Part shown: positions 1-6,975 of the stretch, one piece after another
Layout: each line of letters starts with the position of its first letter
Numbering within the stretch: position 1 is the stretch's first letter
From: Gemmatimonadales bacterium UBA7889
GTDB taxonomy: Bacteria; Gemmatimonadota; Gemmatimonadetes; Longimicrobiales; Gaopeijiaceae
Direction: 5' to 3'
DNA length: 9,475 nt
Assembly: GCA_002501085.1 (NCBI GenBank)
Contig: DLRL01000023.1
Coordinates: 1 to 9,475, forward strand
Program-made: the position numbers and the translations under genes
The notes under the pieces: generated by a model
What the model saw: only the letters and a program-made list of their open reading frames with translations
Told to the model about the DNA's origin: nothing
Databases searched by the model: none

Positions 1-736
1 ATTCCAACCCTATGTGTCGAAGAACTTCCGGAGGCGGAGGATCCCAGCGCGGAAGGGGGACATTGCCCACATACTGCAGATCCTCCATACCCTCGGGTGT
101 AGTCCAGAACGCTGTGGAAGTCAGATCTCGGACTTTATCAAAAAACAGAGCCGCAGACTCGAGTCCAGGGGGGGTGTTCTGCAGATAGCAGATTTCATTG
201 CAAATCGTCATATGTCGATCTGCAGTGAGCTCTCTGAAACGCATTCCCTCACCAAATCGCCGGGCGGCTTCACTATCGAGCCAAACAAGACCCTCTCGCA
301 GGATGATTTTATCTGATTGGTTTGCTTCATAGGGAGCACTCACCCACTCGTCTATGAAATCATGCGCGCCAAGTTGACTGGCCGACTGTGAGCGCTCATC
401 AGCCGGAATGATCACGTCGCAAAGCACTGCCAGGGACTGTAGCTCATCTGAGGTCAATGATCGCTCCCAGAGTACCGTCGGTGTGAGGAGATCTGGATCC
501 CACGCATCCCCTCTTGCCTTCGGGTTCGATGCGGAAGCAGGGGTCATCAAGATTTCAGAAGCTTCTTCGTCAGGCTTGCATGAAACCAGTGCCGGAGTTG
601 CAGCTGCGATTGCCATAACCTTCAATGCCTGTCGCCGATCTATGCTCACAGCACCCAACACTGGCAACTCAAGTCTATACTTAGAAATATCTTCTGCGTG
701 CTTATCCCGATCGCTATTCTGTGATTCGTTAGCCAT
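1..736 (-). CDS. Gluconate 2-dehydrogenase subunit 3-like small subunit (3' end cut by window edge)
   Basis: This is the small partner of the adjacent GMC dehydrogenase. 245 residues are visible with no stop before the window edge; the end (…PPPEVLRHIG) looks close to a natural C-terminus. Residues 31-53 carry a twin-arginine stretch (SIDRRQALKV), a hydrophobic Ala-rich segment and a lipobox-like LVSC with Cys53, so the protein looks Tat-exported and possibly lipid-anchored. Residues about 75-130 hold the family features: LTSDELQSLAVLCDVIIPAD, then a conserved GAHDFIDEWV block. The ATG shares one base with the stop of the GMC gene (TGATG). An SD-like AGAGG lies 8 nt upstream. Known from the family: such subunits export and stabilise the FAD subunit, which has no leader of its own. 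A 30-residue N-tail before the RR motif is longer than usual. Family assignment is by recall of motifs; I am fairly sure. Confidence 0.85.
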   Translation of the reverse strand, partial: MANESQNSDRDKHAEDISKYRLELPVLGAVSIDRRQALKVMAIAAATPALVSCKPDEEASEILMTPASASNPKARGDAWDPDLLTPTVLWERSLTSDELQSLAVLCDVIIPADERSQSASQLGAHDFIDEWVSAPYEANQSDKIILREGLVWLDSEAARRFGEGMRFRELTADRHMTICNEICYLQNTPPGLESAALFFDKVRDLTSTAFWTTPEGMEDLQYVGNVPLPRWDPPPPEVLRHIGLE

Positions 737-2520
737 CAGAGATTCCTCTGGTTCAACTGATCAACAATGTAGTCGGCCGCACGCCATGCGATGGCCATGA
801 TGGAAAGCGTCGGATTCTTATCGGCGTTCGACACGAAGCAACCTCCATCGGGAACGAAGAGATTGTCGACTTCCCATGACTGGCAAAATTCATTGAGAAC
901 CGAGCGAGATGGATCGTTTCCCATTATTACGCCACCCACTTCATGAATGATCTCTCCCGGCTTCGCTATGGCATCTGCTCCGTCCTCATTTATGGTGCTA
1001 AGCACGTGTCCGCCCATTGTTTCAACGATCTCCCCGAATGTCTGCTGCATGTGCCGTGCTTGGTTAAGCTCATGGTCCGACCATGTCCAATGAAAGCGTA
1101 GGGTAGGAATCCCCCATTCATCGACTTGCTCGGAATCAATCTCACAGTAGCAGTCATCGTTCGGGATCATCTCACCACGACCGGCAAAGCCAAGGAAAGA
1201 CCCGTAGTAGCGACGACAATCTTCCTTGAAGCTCTGGCCATAAGAGCCCATGGTAAGAGGCTCGATCCCTCCGAAAGAACCAAATCCGGGCATCTTCCGA
1301 CCGCCACCAAACTCGATGTGGTAGCCACGAGCAAAGTCGAGTTGGCCTCGAGCCTGATCTTGATAGAGCCACCAGGGCATATAGAGGTGCATCGCTGAGG
1401 CACCATCAGCGTTATGCGGGGGCATATTCTCAAGCGCTGGAATCTGACCCTGCACACCAGCACCTACAGTATCCATCAGATACTTACCAACAAGCCCATT
1501 TCCGTTACCGAGTCCGTCCGGGAAAAGAGAGCTCTTTGAGTTGAGAAGAATGCGTGCTGACTCACATGCGCTTGCTGTGAGGATTACGACACGGGCACTC
1601 ACGTGCTCCTCAAGCCGTGTATCCTTGTCGATGTAGTGGACTCCAGTCGCTCGCCCATTCGTGTCGACTGTGACCTCACGCACCATCGCATTTGTGATGA
1701 CATTGAGGTTGCCTGTCGCTGCTGCTGGTGGCAACAGAACTGTCGGTGATTGAAAGTTCGCCTTAATTGAGCAACCACGACCGCAAGGAGTCGCGTAATA
1801 GCACGCAGCTCTAGCACGCATCGATTCTGCAGTCACACGCCGAGCCATCTCATTGTTCGGCCAGAGCATACGCGCAATTCGGTCGGCCTCAAGTGGCTGA
1901 GTCAGGATGGCCAAATGGGCTGGGACTACGGGGATATCTAGCCTCTCACGACAAACCTTCTGGGTGAGCAGCTCTTCCGCTCTTGGCGCCGGAGGAGGTA
2001 GCAACACCCCTGGAGAGGAGTTCGGCGTATTTTCAAGTCCTTCGTTTGACCCATAAACGCCGATCAAGGCCTCCGTCTTATCGTAATATGGTGCTACGTC
2101 CTCATAGGACATCGGCCAATCAAACCCGAGTCCGTCACGCGAGTGTGGCTTGAAATCGTACTCGCCCATGCGAAGTGATATTCGACCCCAATGGTTCGTC
2201 CGACCTCCCAGCATCCGTGCCCGCCACCACAAGAAGTCTGTGCCTTCAGCACTCGAGTAGGGCTCCCCCGGTACACGCCAGCCACCGTCAACTGTCGCGT
2301 CATAGAACCCAAAGGGCTTTTCAGGGGTTCCTGCTGCTCGTAGCGGTGCATCGAAGGGAAGCTGAAACATCGGAGTCTCAGAAACCGGGTCGTAATCACG
2401 CCCTGCCTCAAGCATAAGCACCTTGACCCCAGAACAGGCAAGCACATATGCACACATGCCACCCGCCGCACCCGAACCGACTATTATGGCGTCGTAATCG
2501 TCTTGCGCCTTCAGCGTCAC
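736..2520 (-). CDS. FAD-dependent GMC-family sugar/alcohol dehydrogenase, catalytic subunit
   Basis: This 594-residue flavoprotein probably oxidises a sugar or glycoside hydroxyl and passes electrons to a cytochrome. An N-terminal Rossmann fingerprint GSGAAGG (15-21) is followed by the FAD-ribose acid in LMLEAG (E38). GGRTNHWGR (105-113) is the FAD-contact region. Cys240, Cys246 and Cys250 have the +6/+4 spacing I recall for the 3Fe-4S cysteines of Burkholderia cepacia FAD glucose dehydrogenase. The C-terminus has the GMC active-site pair: H526 in IIHEVGGVIMG and N569 in NADKNPTLS. No signal peptide is seen; the protein starts straight into the Rossmann fold, so export likely rides on the downstream Tat subunit. 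The start is GTG, supported by GGAGG four bases upstream (2525-2529). It overlaps the next gene by one base. The substrate is unknown; glycoside 3-dehydrogenase is inferred from the neighbours, and gluconate or another polyol is possible. Confidence 0.92.
   Translation of the reverse strand: MTLKAQDDYDAIIVGSGAAGGMCAYVLACSGVKVLMLEAGRDYDPVSETPMFQLPFDAPLRAAGTPEKPFGFYDATVDGGWRVPGEPYSSAEGTDFLWWRARMLGGRTNHWGRISLRMGEYDFKPHSRDGLGFDWPMSYEDVAPYYDKTEALIGVYGSNEGLENTPNSSPGVLLPPPAPRAEELLTQKVCRERLDIPVVPAHLAILTQPLEADRIARMLWPNNEMARRVTAESMRARAACYYATPCGRGCSIKANFQSPTVLLPPAAATGNLNVITNAMVREVTVDTNGRATGVHYIDKDTRLEEHVSARVVILTASACESARILLNSKSSLFPDGLGNGNGLVGKYLMDTVGAGVQGQIPALENMPPHNADGASAMHLYMPWWLYQDQARGQLDFARGYHIEFGGGRKMPGFGSFGGIEPLTMGSYGQSFKEDCRRYYGSFLGFAGRGEMIPNDDCYCEIDSEQVDEWGIPTLRFHWTWSDHELNQARHMQQTFGEIVETMGGHVLSTINEDGADAIAKPGEIIHEVGGVIMGNDPSRSVLNEFCQSWEVDNLFVPDGGCFVSNADKNPTLSIMAIAWRAADYIVDQLNQRNL
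737..750 (-). promoter_or_regulatory. Hairpin covering the ribosome binding site of the subunit-3 gene
   Basis: On the minus strand CAGAG-GAAT-CTCTG is an exact 5-bp inverted repeat with a 4-base loop directly before the ATG at 736. It includes the AGAGG SD in its left arm and overlaps the GMC stop codon. If folded it would hide the SD until ribosomes finishing the GMC gene open it, giving coupled synthesis of the two subunits. Confidence 0.45.
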
Positions 2521-2612
2521 TTGCCCTCCATCAGGCTGGTCGGCTACTCAACCTTCTCGGTCTAAGATTCAGGTCACCCCGTCGCTGCCCGGTCGACCGC
2601 AAAGTAATCTTG
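2521..2612. other. Intergenic gap between the M28 peptidase and GMC genes, with the GMC ribosome binding site
   Basis: On the minus strand the SD GGAGGG (2529-2524) supports the GTG start at 2520. A perfect 10-bp palindrome, CGGTCGACCG, lies at 2590-2599, shortly after the peptidase stop. It has no loop and no T-run after it, so it is not a convincing terminator. No clear promoter was found. Readthrough from the peptidase gene is plausible but unproven. Confidence 0.5.
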
Positions 2613-3722
2613 CTAGCGCTCTACCCTCGCTTCCACGAGTCTTGCAATCGCACCTAGCGTCGTCTGGGCTGCATTGAAGCCCAGCCGAAAATCATCATCT
2701 GAGAAAGTTACGAATAAGTCCGTCGGTTGATGCCAGTGTGGATTGGCGCGGTTACCAGTCTCGTAGAGCCGACGGTTCTCACGCAGACTCACAGCAGCAA
2801 CGATGTCCTGGAATGGGCCAGAGTCTGTGTTGCTCATGGCATTACTCATGACTGCCGGATAGTGCGTAGCAAACATCCGGTTCGCATTGAGAAGTGCGAG
2901 CGCCAACTGTGCGGAGGCATCAGCCATCTCCGAGTTCAGCTGGAATTCGATATCAACATCAGCATCGAGTGCCTGATTGTGCGTTACTGGATTCCCATGA
3001 TCCCAAAGCATCATGTCGTGTTGAACCATGCCCAACCACCTGGGTTCTGGGTAATTACCCGACCCCGCAGGCTCCTCGATTCCCTGCAAGCCTTGCCGCT
3101 GCTCAACATATGCGCGGGCTCCGTTTAACCCGGTTTCCTCATTGTTCCACAGCGCAAACCGAATCGAACGAGCACTAGTCACTCCCGAGGAAGCCAGCGC
3201 TCGAGCAATCTCCAAGACAAGTGCGGTTCCGGAAGCGTCATCATTCGCAGCCTGACCACCACCTCGCCCATCCATATGCCCCCCCAAAATGTACATCTCA
3301 CCAGGAGAGCTAGCACCGACGAGTGTCGCATAGACCTCCTCACGTGGTTCGGTGACATCAGAGCCACGCGGCATGTAGTCATAGTAGATACGATCCGTCT
3401 GATAACCCCAACCCTGCAGTGTCTGTTCAATCCAGTCGACCGCCGCCGCATTTCGCGGTGTGCCTTGCTCACGATCGCCAAATTCTGTCAGTCCGCGAAT
3501 CAGTGATTTGTAGCTTTCGAAATCGAGGAGGTCGACGACTTCCTTGATTGCGCTGTCAGCCGCTGTCATCGGGACATCCCCAAGCACGCCTCTAAGATTC
3601 CTACTATCCGCAGGACTCGGACGGCCACCACCACGCCCCTGCGCGTCTATGGCCATAGGCCAGAGAAAGGCAACGAACATAAGGGTGATCAGTACATGTG
3701 TGACCTTATTGCTGACCGACAT
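2613..3722 (-). CDS. Exported M28-family zinc metallopeptidase (aminopeptidase-like)
   Basis: This is a secreted di-zinc exopeptidase-type enzyme of 369 residues, acting outside the cytoplasm. Residues 1-27 form a Sec signal peptide (hydrophobic 9-23, likely cleavage after AIDA), followed by a Gly/Arg-rich linker. The M28 ligand set is complete: H149 and D151 in GGHMDGRG, the bridging Asp in NDDASG (161/162), the catalytic Glu and ligand Glu in NNEETG (195/196), D236 in VQHDMM, and H331 in WHQPTDLF. All ligands being present argues for an active enzyme. The ATG has GGAG eight bases upstream. Gaps of about 90-120 bases separate it from both neighbours, so it may belong to the same transcript or have its own promoter. 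Substrate (peptide, or an acyl/glutamyl conjugate) cannot be read from the sequence. Long insertions such as 211-228 (QGIEEPAGSGNYPEPR) are loop-like. Confidence 0.92.
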   Translation of the reverse strand: MSVSNKVTHVLITLMFVAFLWPMAIDAQGRGGGRPSPADSRNLRGVLGDVPMTAADSAIKEVVDLLDFESYKSLIRGLTEFGDREQGTPRNAAAVDWIEQTLQGWGYQTDRIYYDYMPRGSDVTEPREEVYATLVGASSPGEMYILGGHMDGRGGGQAANDDASGTALVLEIARALASSGVTSARSIRFALWNNEETGLNGARAYVEQRQGLQGIEEPAGSGNYPEPRWLGMVQHDMMLWDHGNPVTHNQALDADVDIEFQLNSEMADASAQLALALLNANRMFATHYPAVMSNAMSNTDSGPFQDIVAAVSLRENRRLYETGNRANPHWHQPTDLFVTFSDDDFRLGFNAAQTTLGAIARLVEARVER

Positions 3723-3843
3723 GATATAGTCTCCAGAACTTGACCTATTTGCTCTCCGGGATGAACAACCTAGGCGCCACGTTCGATTCCGTCACGCGGA
3801 GCGATCAGGGTAACCGCAAGCCCTCGGATCTCCCTGGACGTCT
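3723..3843. other. Intergenic gap between the isomerase-like gene and the M28 peptidase gene
   Basis: This 121-base gap is the longest between minus-strand genes. It holds the peptidase SD (GGAG, 3734-3731, 8-base spacer). I looked for a Rho-independent terminator after the isomerase-like gene and for a sigma70-type promoter before the peptidase gene and found neither convincingly. The short TCCG/CGGA pairing around 3793-3806 is too weak to call. It is the most likely place for an operon break if there is one. Confidence 0.4.
3731..3734 (-). promoter_or_regulatory. Ribosome binding site of the M28 peptidase gene
   Basis: GGAG eight bases before ATG 3722 on the minus strand. It agrees with the signal peptide in fixing this start. 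Confidence 0.6.
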
Positions 3844-4695
3844 TTAAAGCTTTAGGGCACTAAGGGCATTGAAGCTGTAGCGAACACTCTCGATCGGAGC
3901 ATCCGGTGTATCATGTTCTACAAAGGCGTGGAGCATACCTAGCTCCTCAGCACGCGGCAGGATGGTTGCAAAATCAATCACCCCTTTGCCAACATCCACC
4001 ATCCGTCCGTCTGGTGTACGGTCCTTCACATGAACGCTTGTAACTCGACCAGCTTGACTCTCGAGATAAGCCATCGGGTCCCCGCCGCCATCCACTACCC
4101 AAAATATATCCATCTGCCAATCAACAAGTCGTGGCTCGGTGCGTTCCAAGAGCAGGTCCATCGGGACTGTACCGTCTGGCAGTGCCGCAAACTCCCAGGC
4201 ATGATTATGGTAGCCGAAATGGAGCCCGCCCGAGCCAGCTATTTCACCGGCCCGATTGAAGTCCTCAGCCAGTTTACGAAGTCCTTCAGGGGTACGCTCG
4301 GATTCCGGAATTGAGGGAACAAAAATGAAATCTTGGCCTAATTGCTGCGCTCCTTCGAGAAAAGAAGCCCAGTCACCACGAATGTCACTCACTCCTGCAT
4401 GGCTTGATACTGCCCGCAACCCAACGGCATCCATTGTTGTGCGCATTTCTCCAGGGGTGAGCCCATAAAGCCCTGCGAACTCCACAGTTTGGTAGCCGAT
4501 CTCTGCAACCTGGGCCAGCGTTCCGGCAACATCTTCGGAAAGCGGCGCACGAAGCGTATACAATTGGATTCCAATCTCTTCCACAACTAGCGATCGCCCT
4601 GGCAGCAAACCCTCCTCACCAACAGGTAGTCCTCCGGGCTTTGACCCTAAGAATCCAATCGCGGGCATGGTGGCTATAAAGCTGCGTCGGTCCAT
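3844..4695 (-). CDS. Tat-exported TIM-barrel protein, 'sugar phosphate isomerase/epimerase' (AP endonuclease 2-like) family
   Basis: This 283-residue xylose-isomerase-like TIM barrel begins with a Tat leader (MDRRSFIATMPAIGFLGS). Metal-site candidates follow the family order (numbering from the chosen ATG): E72 in VEFAG, H99 in SSHAG, H163/H165 in YHNH, D196 in WQMDIFW, H222 in HVKD and E260 in VEHD. Despite the family name, an exported protein is unlikely to see sugar phosphates. Next to Gfo/Idh and DUF1080 genes, homologues are known or suspected to hydrate or isomerise 3-keto sugars (the BT2156-type hydratase of Bacteroides, from memory), which is my preferred role. I chose ATG at 4695, giving a TGATG overlap with the DUF1080 stop, over an in-frame TTG one codon upstream. 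The same overlap form joins the GMC and subunit-3 genes. An alternative role is a C-glycoside deglycosidase-type lyase subunit. Confidence 0.85.
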   Translation of the reverse strand: MDRRSFIATMPAIGFLGSKPGGLPVGEEGLLPGRSLVVEEIGIQLYTLRAPLSEDVAGTLAQVAEIGYQTVEFAGLYGLTPGEMRTTMDAVGLRAVSSHAGVSDIRGDWASFLEGAQQLGQDFIFVPSIPESERTPEGLRKLAEDFNRAGEIAGSGGLHFGYHNHAWEFAALPDGTVPMDLLLERTEPRLVDWQMDIFWVVDGGGDPMAYLESQAGRVTSVHVKDRTPDGRMVDVGKGVIDFATILPRAEELGMLHAFVEHDTPDAPIESVRYSFNALSALKL

Positions 4696-5390
4696 CAATT
4701 GATCTCTCTGACCTTCAAGTTACGGAAGGAAACCCGATCTCCGTGATCTTGGATCCCGATATGGCCATGAGAAGCTTGGCCGTACGCTGGCCACTGGGCA
4801 AACTTGCTGTTCGCCACCCGCTGCAGCCAATCCGTACTTCTGAGTTCATATGCGACGACTTTATCGCCGTTCAACCAGTGTTCGACCTGGTTATTCACAA
4901 CAATAATGCGAGAAATATTCCACTCGCCTGCCGACTTAACGATGCCACGCGGCACACCATGGAGTCCATAATTTGAACCGGCACTTGTCAGTGGACTTCG
5001 GCCATCAGGGTGGCCAGCATCATCTAGAATCTGCATCTCGGGCGCACCGTGGTACACCTCTTCCTGACCCTCAACTGCCCGAAATAAGATGCCACTATTC
5101 CCGCCTGGCCCAACTAACCATTCAAGGGAAAGCTCGAAGTCACCAAATTGCTGTTCTGTGATGATGTCCCCACCTGGACCTGTGCGAATCAACGTACCGT
5201 TCTCTACAGACCATCCAGTGGGCATGAATTCACTGTTGTATCCACGCCATCCCTCAAGAGAATTGCCATCAAATAAAAGCTGCCATCCAGCCGCTGTTTC
5301 GGCTGCTGTAAGCCTGTTGTGCTCCTGTGCCGAGAGTGGAGAAAACAGAAAAACCAGAACAACTCCTAGCAAGAATGGGCGATCGATCAC
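4695..5390 (-). CDS. Secreted DUF1080 protein (3-keto-disaccharide hydrolase / 3-keto-glycoside lyase family)
   Basis: This is a 231-residue concanavalin-like beta-sandwich protein. Residues 1-21 are a Sec signal peptide (FLLGVVLVFLF core, likely cleavage after PLSA). The mature protein has the family landmarks: LLFDGNSLEGW (38-48), a FGDFELSLEW strand (82-91) running into GNSGILFR (97-104), PEMQILDD (117-124), and the terminal HIGIQDHGDRVSFRNLKV block (210-227). Members studied elsewhere act on sugars already oxidised at C3, cleaving the glycosidic bond by hydrolysis or elimination. That fits the overlapping upstream oxidoreductase gene and the downstream TIM-barrel gene. The start is GTG, overlapping the upstream stop as GTGA; a GGGA lies just before it. 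Its length matches the single-domain form of the family, with no fused carbohydrate-binding or cytochrome domain. Family call is firm; hydrolase versus lyase cannot be decided here. Confidence 0.92.
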   Translation of the reverse strand: MIDRPFLLGVVLVFLFSPLSAQEHNRLTAAETAAGWQLLFDGNSLEGWRGYNSEFMPTGWSVENGTLIRTGPGGDIITEQQFGDFELSLEWLVGPGGNSGILFRAVEGQEEVYHGAPEMQILDDAGHPDGRSPLTSAGSNYGLHGVPRGIVKSAGEWNISRIIVVNNQVEHWLNGDKVVAYELRSTDWLQRVANSKFAQWPAYGQASHGHIGIQDHGDRVSFRNLKVREIN

Positions 5391-6877
5391 AATTCCCAGC
5401 CCTTTCGGTACTCCCGTGTCAGGTATGTATTCGCCTGCTCGGAGTTAGTCACTCTCATATTATCAGCGTCGTATTCGATCTTGAAACCTTGGCCAGTTCT
5501 TAGGGCCACGAGCCCTAGAAGCATGACCTCCGTAAGTGGCGCAGCGTAAGAAAACGGACAGGTCGCCTCTCCTTGTCCCTTGCAAGCATTCACCCAGTTC
5601 ATCTCATGACTGTCTGCAATGCGAGCAAAAGTCTGAGGAGTTGAGGCCGCCTGTTCCATTAGTACTTCCGGAAAAATCTGGGGGCTCCCGCCATAGGTTT
5701 CGTGCATTAGGATTCCTCGCTCACCTACAAAGATCACTCCACCCTCACGGTTAAGAGGCACGCCATCCGGAAGATGTTTCGGGCGCTTCGGCATGAGTCC
5801 CCCATCATACCAGTGGAGTTGGACAGGTCCCCGCTCACCACGCCGAGGAAAGTCATAGTGAACCTTAGTCGCCAATGGGTACGAGACGGGATCGTCTTCT
5901 GGTCCACCCCACATAGACGAAGTCGCTTCGATCGTGGTCGGATAACCTAAATCTAGGGCCCAAAAAGGATGGTCAATTAGGTGGGCACCCATATCTCCCA
6001 AGGCGCCTACACCAAAGTCCACCCAACCCCGCCAATGGAATGGGTGGTAAATCGGGTGATATCGTACATCCCTGGAGACAGGTCCAAGGAATAAGTCCCA
6101 AGCCAAGTGATCCGGCACACTAAAGTCAGCCCACAGAGCGCCCGCATGAGCCTCGGCTACCGAACCCGGCCACCACGAACGGTCCGCTGATAAGGGATCA
6201 AAATCCTCTGGGACCGGAGCAGGTTGCAGAAGACCCTGCGCCCAAATCGGCCTATTCGTCCAGACATGGACTTCGTGAACATCGCCGATGACCCCTGCAG
6301 CAATCCATTCATTAATGAGCCTGGCATCGTCGCTCGAATGACCTTGGTTCCCCATCTGTGTCACAACCCCTGTAGACGTTGCCAGCTCGTCGAGCACACG
6401 AGACTCATGGACGGTAGTAGTCAGTGGCTTCTGAACGTATACGTGCTTCCCAGCTCGCATCGCCGCAGCTGCAATAACAGCATGGGTGTGGTCAGGCGTA
6501 GCAATTAGCACCGCCTCAATGTCCTTCTGCTCATCCAACATCGCCTGGAAGTGCGTGTACTTATGGGCTTTCCCGTACTGCTCCTTCCATCGCATCCCTT
6601 TCTCTCTAGGTCTGCCATCAGCGCCCGTGGAGCGTTCTTCGACCTTAGCTTCGACCAACTGATGATCAATGTCACAGACTGCAATGATGTTTTCGGTGCC
6701 TAGTTCCTGGGCATTCTCACCTCCCACACCACCGGCACCGACGATCGCGATATTGAGTGTATCACTCGGAGCTTGATATCCCGGGCCTCCCAAAACATGC
6801 CGCGGTACGATCATGGCCCCCATCGCTACCTTTGAACTGTTCGAGACGAAGTCTCTACGTGTGATATCTTCCGGCAC
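5387..6877 (-). CDS. Tat-exported Gfo/Idh/MocA-family oxidoreductase (candidate glycoside 3-oxidoreductase)
   Basis: This NAD(P)-dependent sugar oxidoreductase is about 496 residues long. I start it at GTG 6877, just before a Tat motif (DITRRDFV) and hydrophobic region. The frame stays open to an ATG at 7003, but the extra 42 residues look non-coding and would overlap the RidA gene. Numbered from the GTG: Rossmann motif GAGGVGG (47-53), DHTH (129-132), QKP in place of the commoner EKP (149-151), and GDMGAHLID (294-302) with the likely catalytic H299. The C-terminal half is the usual sandwich domain. Family knowledge: Tat export lets such enzymes leave folded with bound cofactor, as in Zymomonas glucose-fructose oxidoreductase. 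Placed upstream of DUF1080 and TIM-barrel genes, it probably makes or reduces the 3-keto sugar; which one is not decidable here. It overlaps the next gene by four bases. Confidence 0.9.
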   Translation of the reverse strand: MPEDITRRDFVSNSSKVAMGAMIVPRHVLGGPGYQAPSDTLNIAIVGAGGVGGENAQELGTENIIAVCDIDHQLVEAKVEERSTGADGRPREKGMRWKEQYGKAHKYTHFQAMLDEQKDIEAVLIATPDHTHAVIAAAAMRAGKHVYVQKPLTTTVHESRVLDELATSTGVVTQMGNQGHSSDDARLINEWIAAGVIGDVHEVHVWTNRPIWAQGLLQPAPVPEDFDPLSADRSWWPGSVAEAHAGALWADFSVPDHLAWDLFLGPVSRDVRYHPIYHPFHWRGWVDFGVGALGDMGAHLIDHPFWALDLGYPTTIEATSSMWGGPEDDPVSYPLATKVHYDFPRRGERGPVQLHWYDGGLMPKRPKHLPDGVPLNREGGVIFVGERGILMHETYGGSPQIFPEVLMEQAASTPQTFARIADSHEMNWVNACKGQGEATCPFSYAAPLTEVMLLGLVALRTGQGFKIEYDADNMRVTNSEQANTYLTREYRKGWEL

Positions 6878-6975
6878 GAGATCCCATCCTTGCAGCGGCC
6901 AACTGTATGTGGCCGTTCTTGACCACAAGATAGGCGTGAGTGGGAGTTTTGAAACGGCCAGTGACTTTGGTTGTA
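6878..6975 (-). promoter_or_regulatory. RidA-to-oxidoreductase gap with an 8-bp inverted repeat
   Basis: The only sizeable break in the first five genes. An exact 8-bp inverted repeat, TGGCCGTT (6910-6917) and AACGGCCA (6953-6960), encloses 35 bases. Inside it a smaller CTTG/CAAG hairpin with a 4-base loop lies at 6918-6929. The arms end about 30 bases before the GTG start, and no T-run follows. It could be an mRNA fold or processing site, an operator, or chance. AGGA and GGGA before the GTG are the only SD-like sequences. Confidence 0.35.

Noticed and set aside
408..800. 130-codon plus-strand open frame
   Set aside because: It is antisense to the subunit-3 gene and the end of the GMC gene; its protein is Ser/Ala-rich with no recognisable fold and there is no SD.
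2590..2599. CGGTCGACCG palindrome as a terminator or operator
   Set aside because: It has no loop and no T-run, and a single 10-bp palindrome is common by chance; no second copy was seen in the window.
2727..3128. 133-codon plus-strand open frame
   Set aside because: It is antisense to the M28 gene, whose metal ligands are all intact in the opposite frame.
4696..4698. TTG start for the TIM-barrel gene one codon upstream
   Set aside because: The ATG at 4695 gives a TGATG overlap like the GMC/subunit-3 junction and a clean MDRRSF Tat leader.
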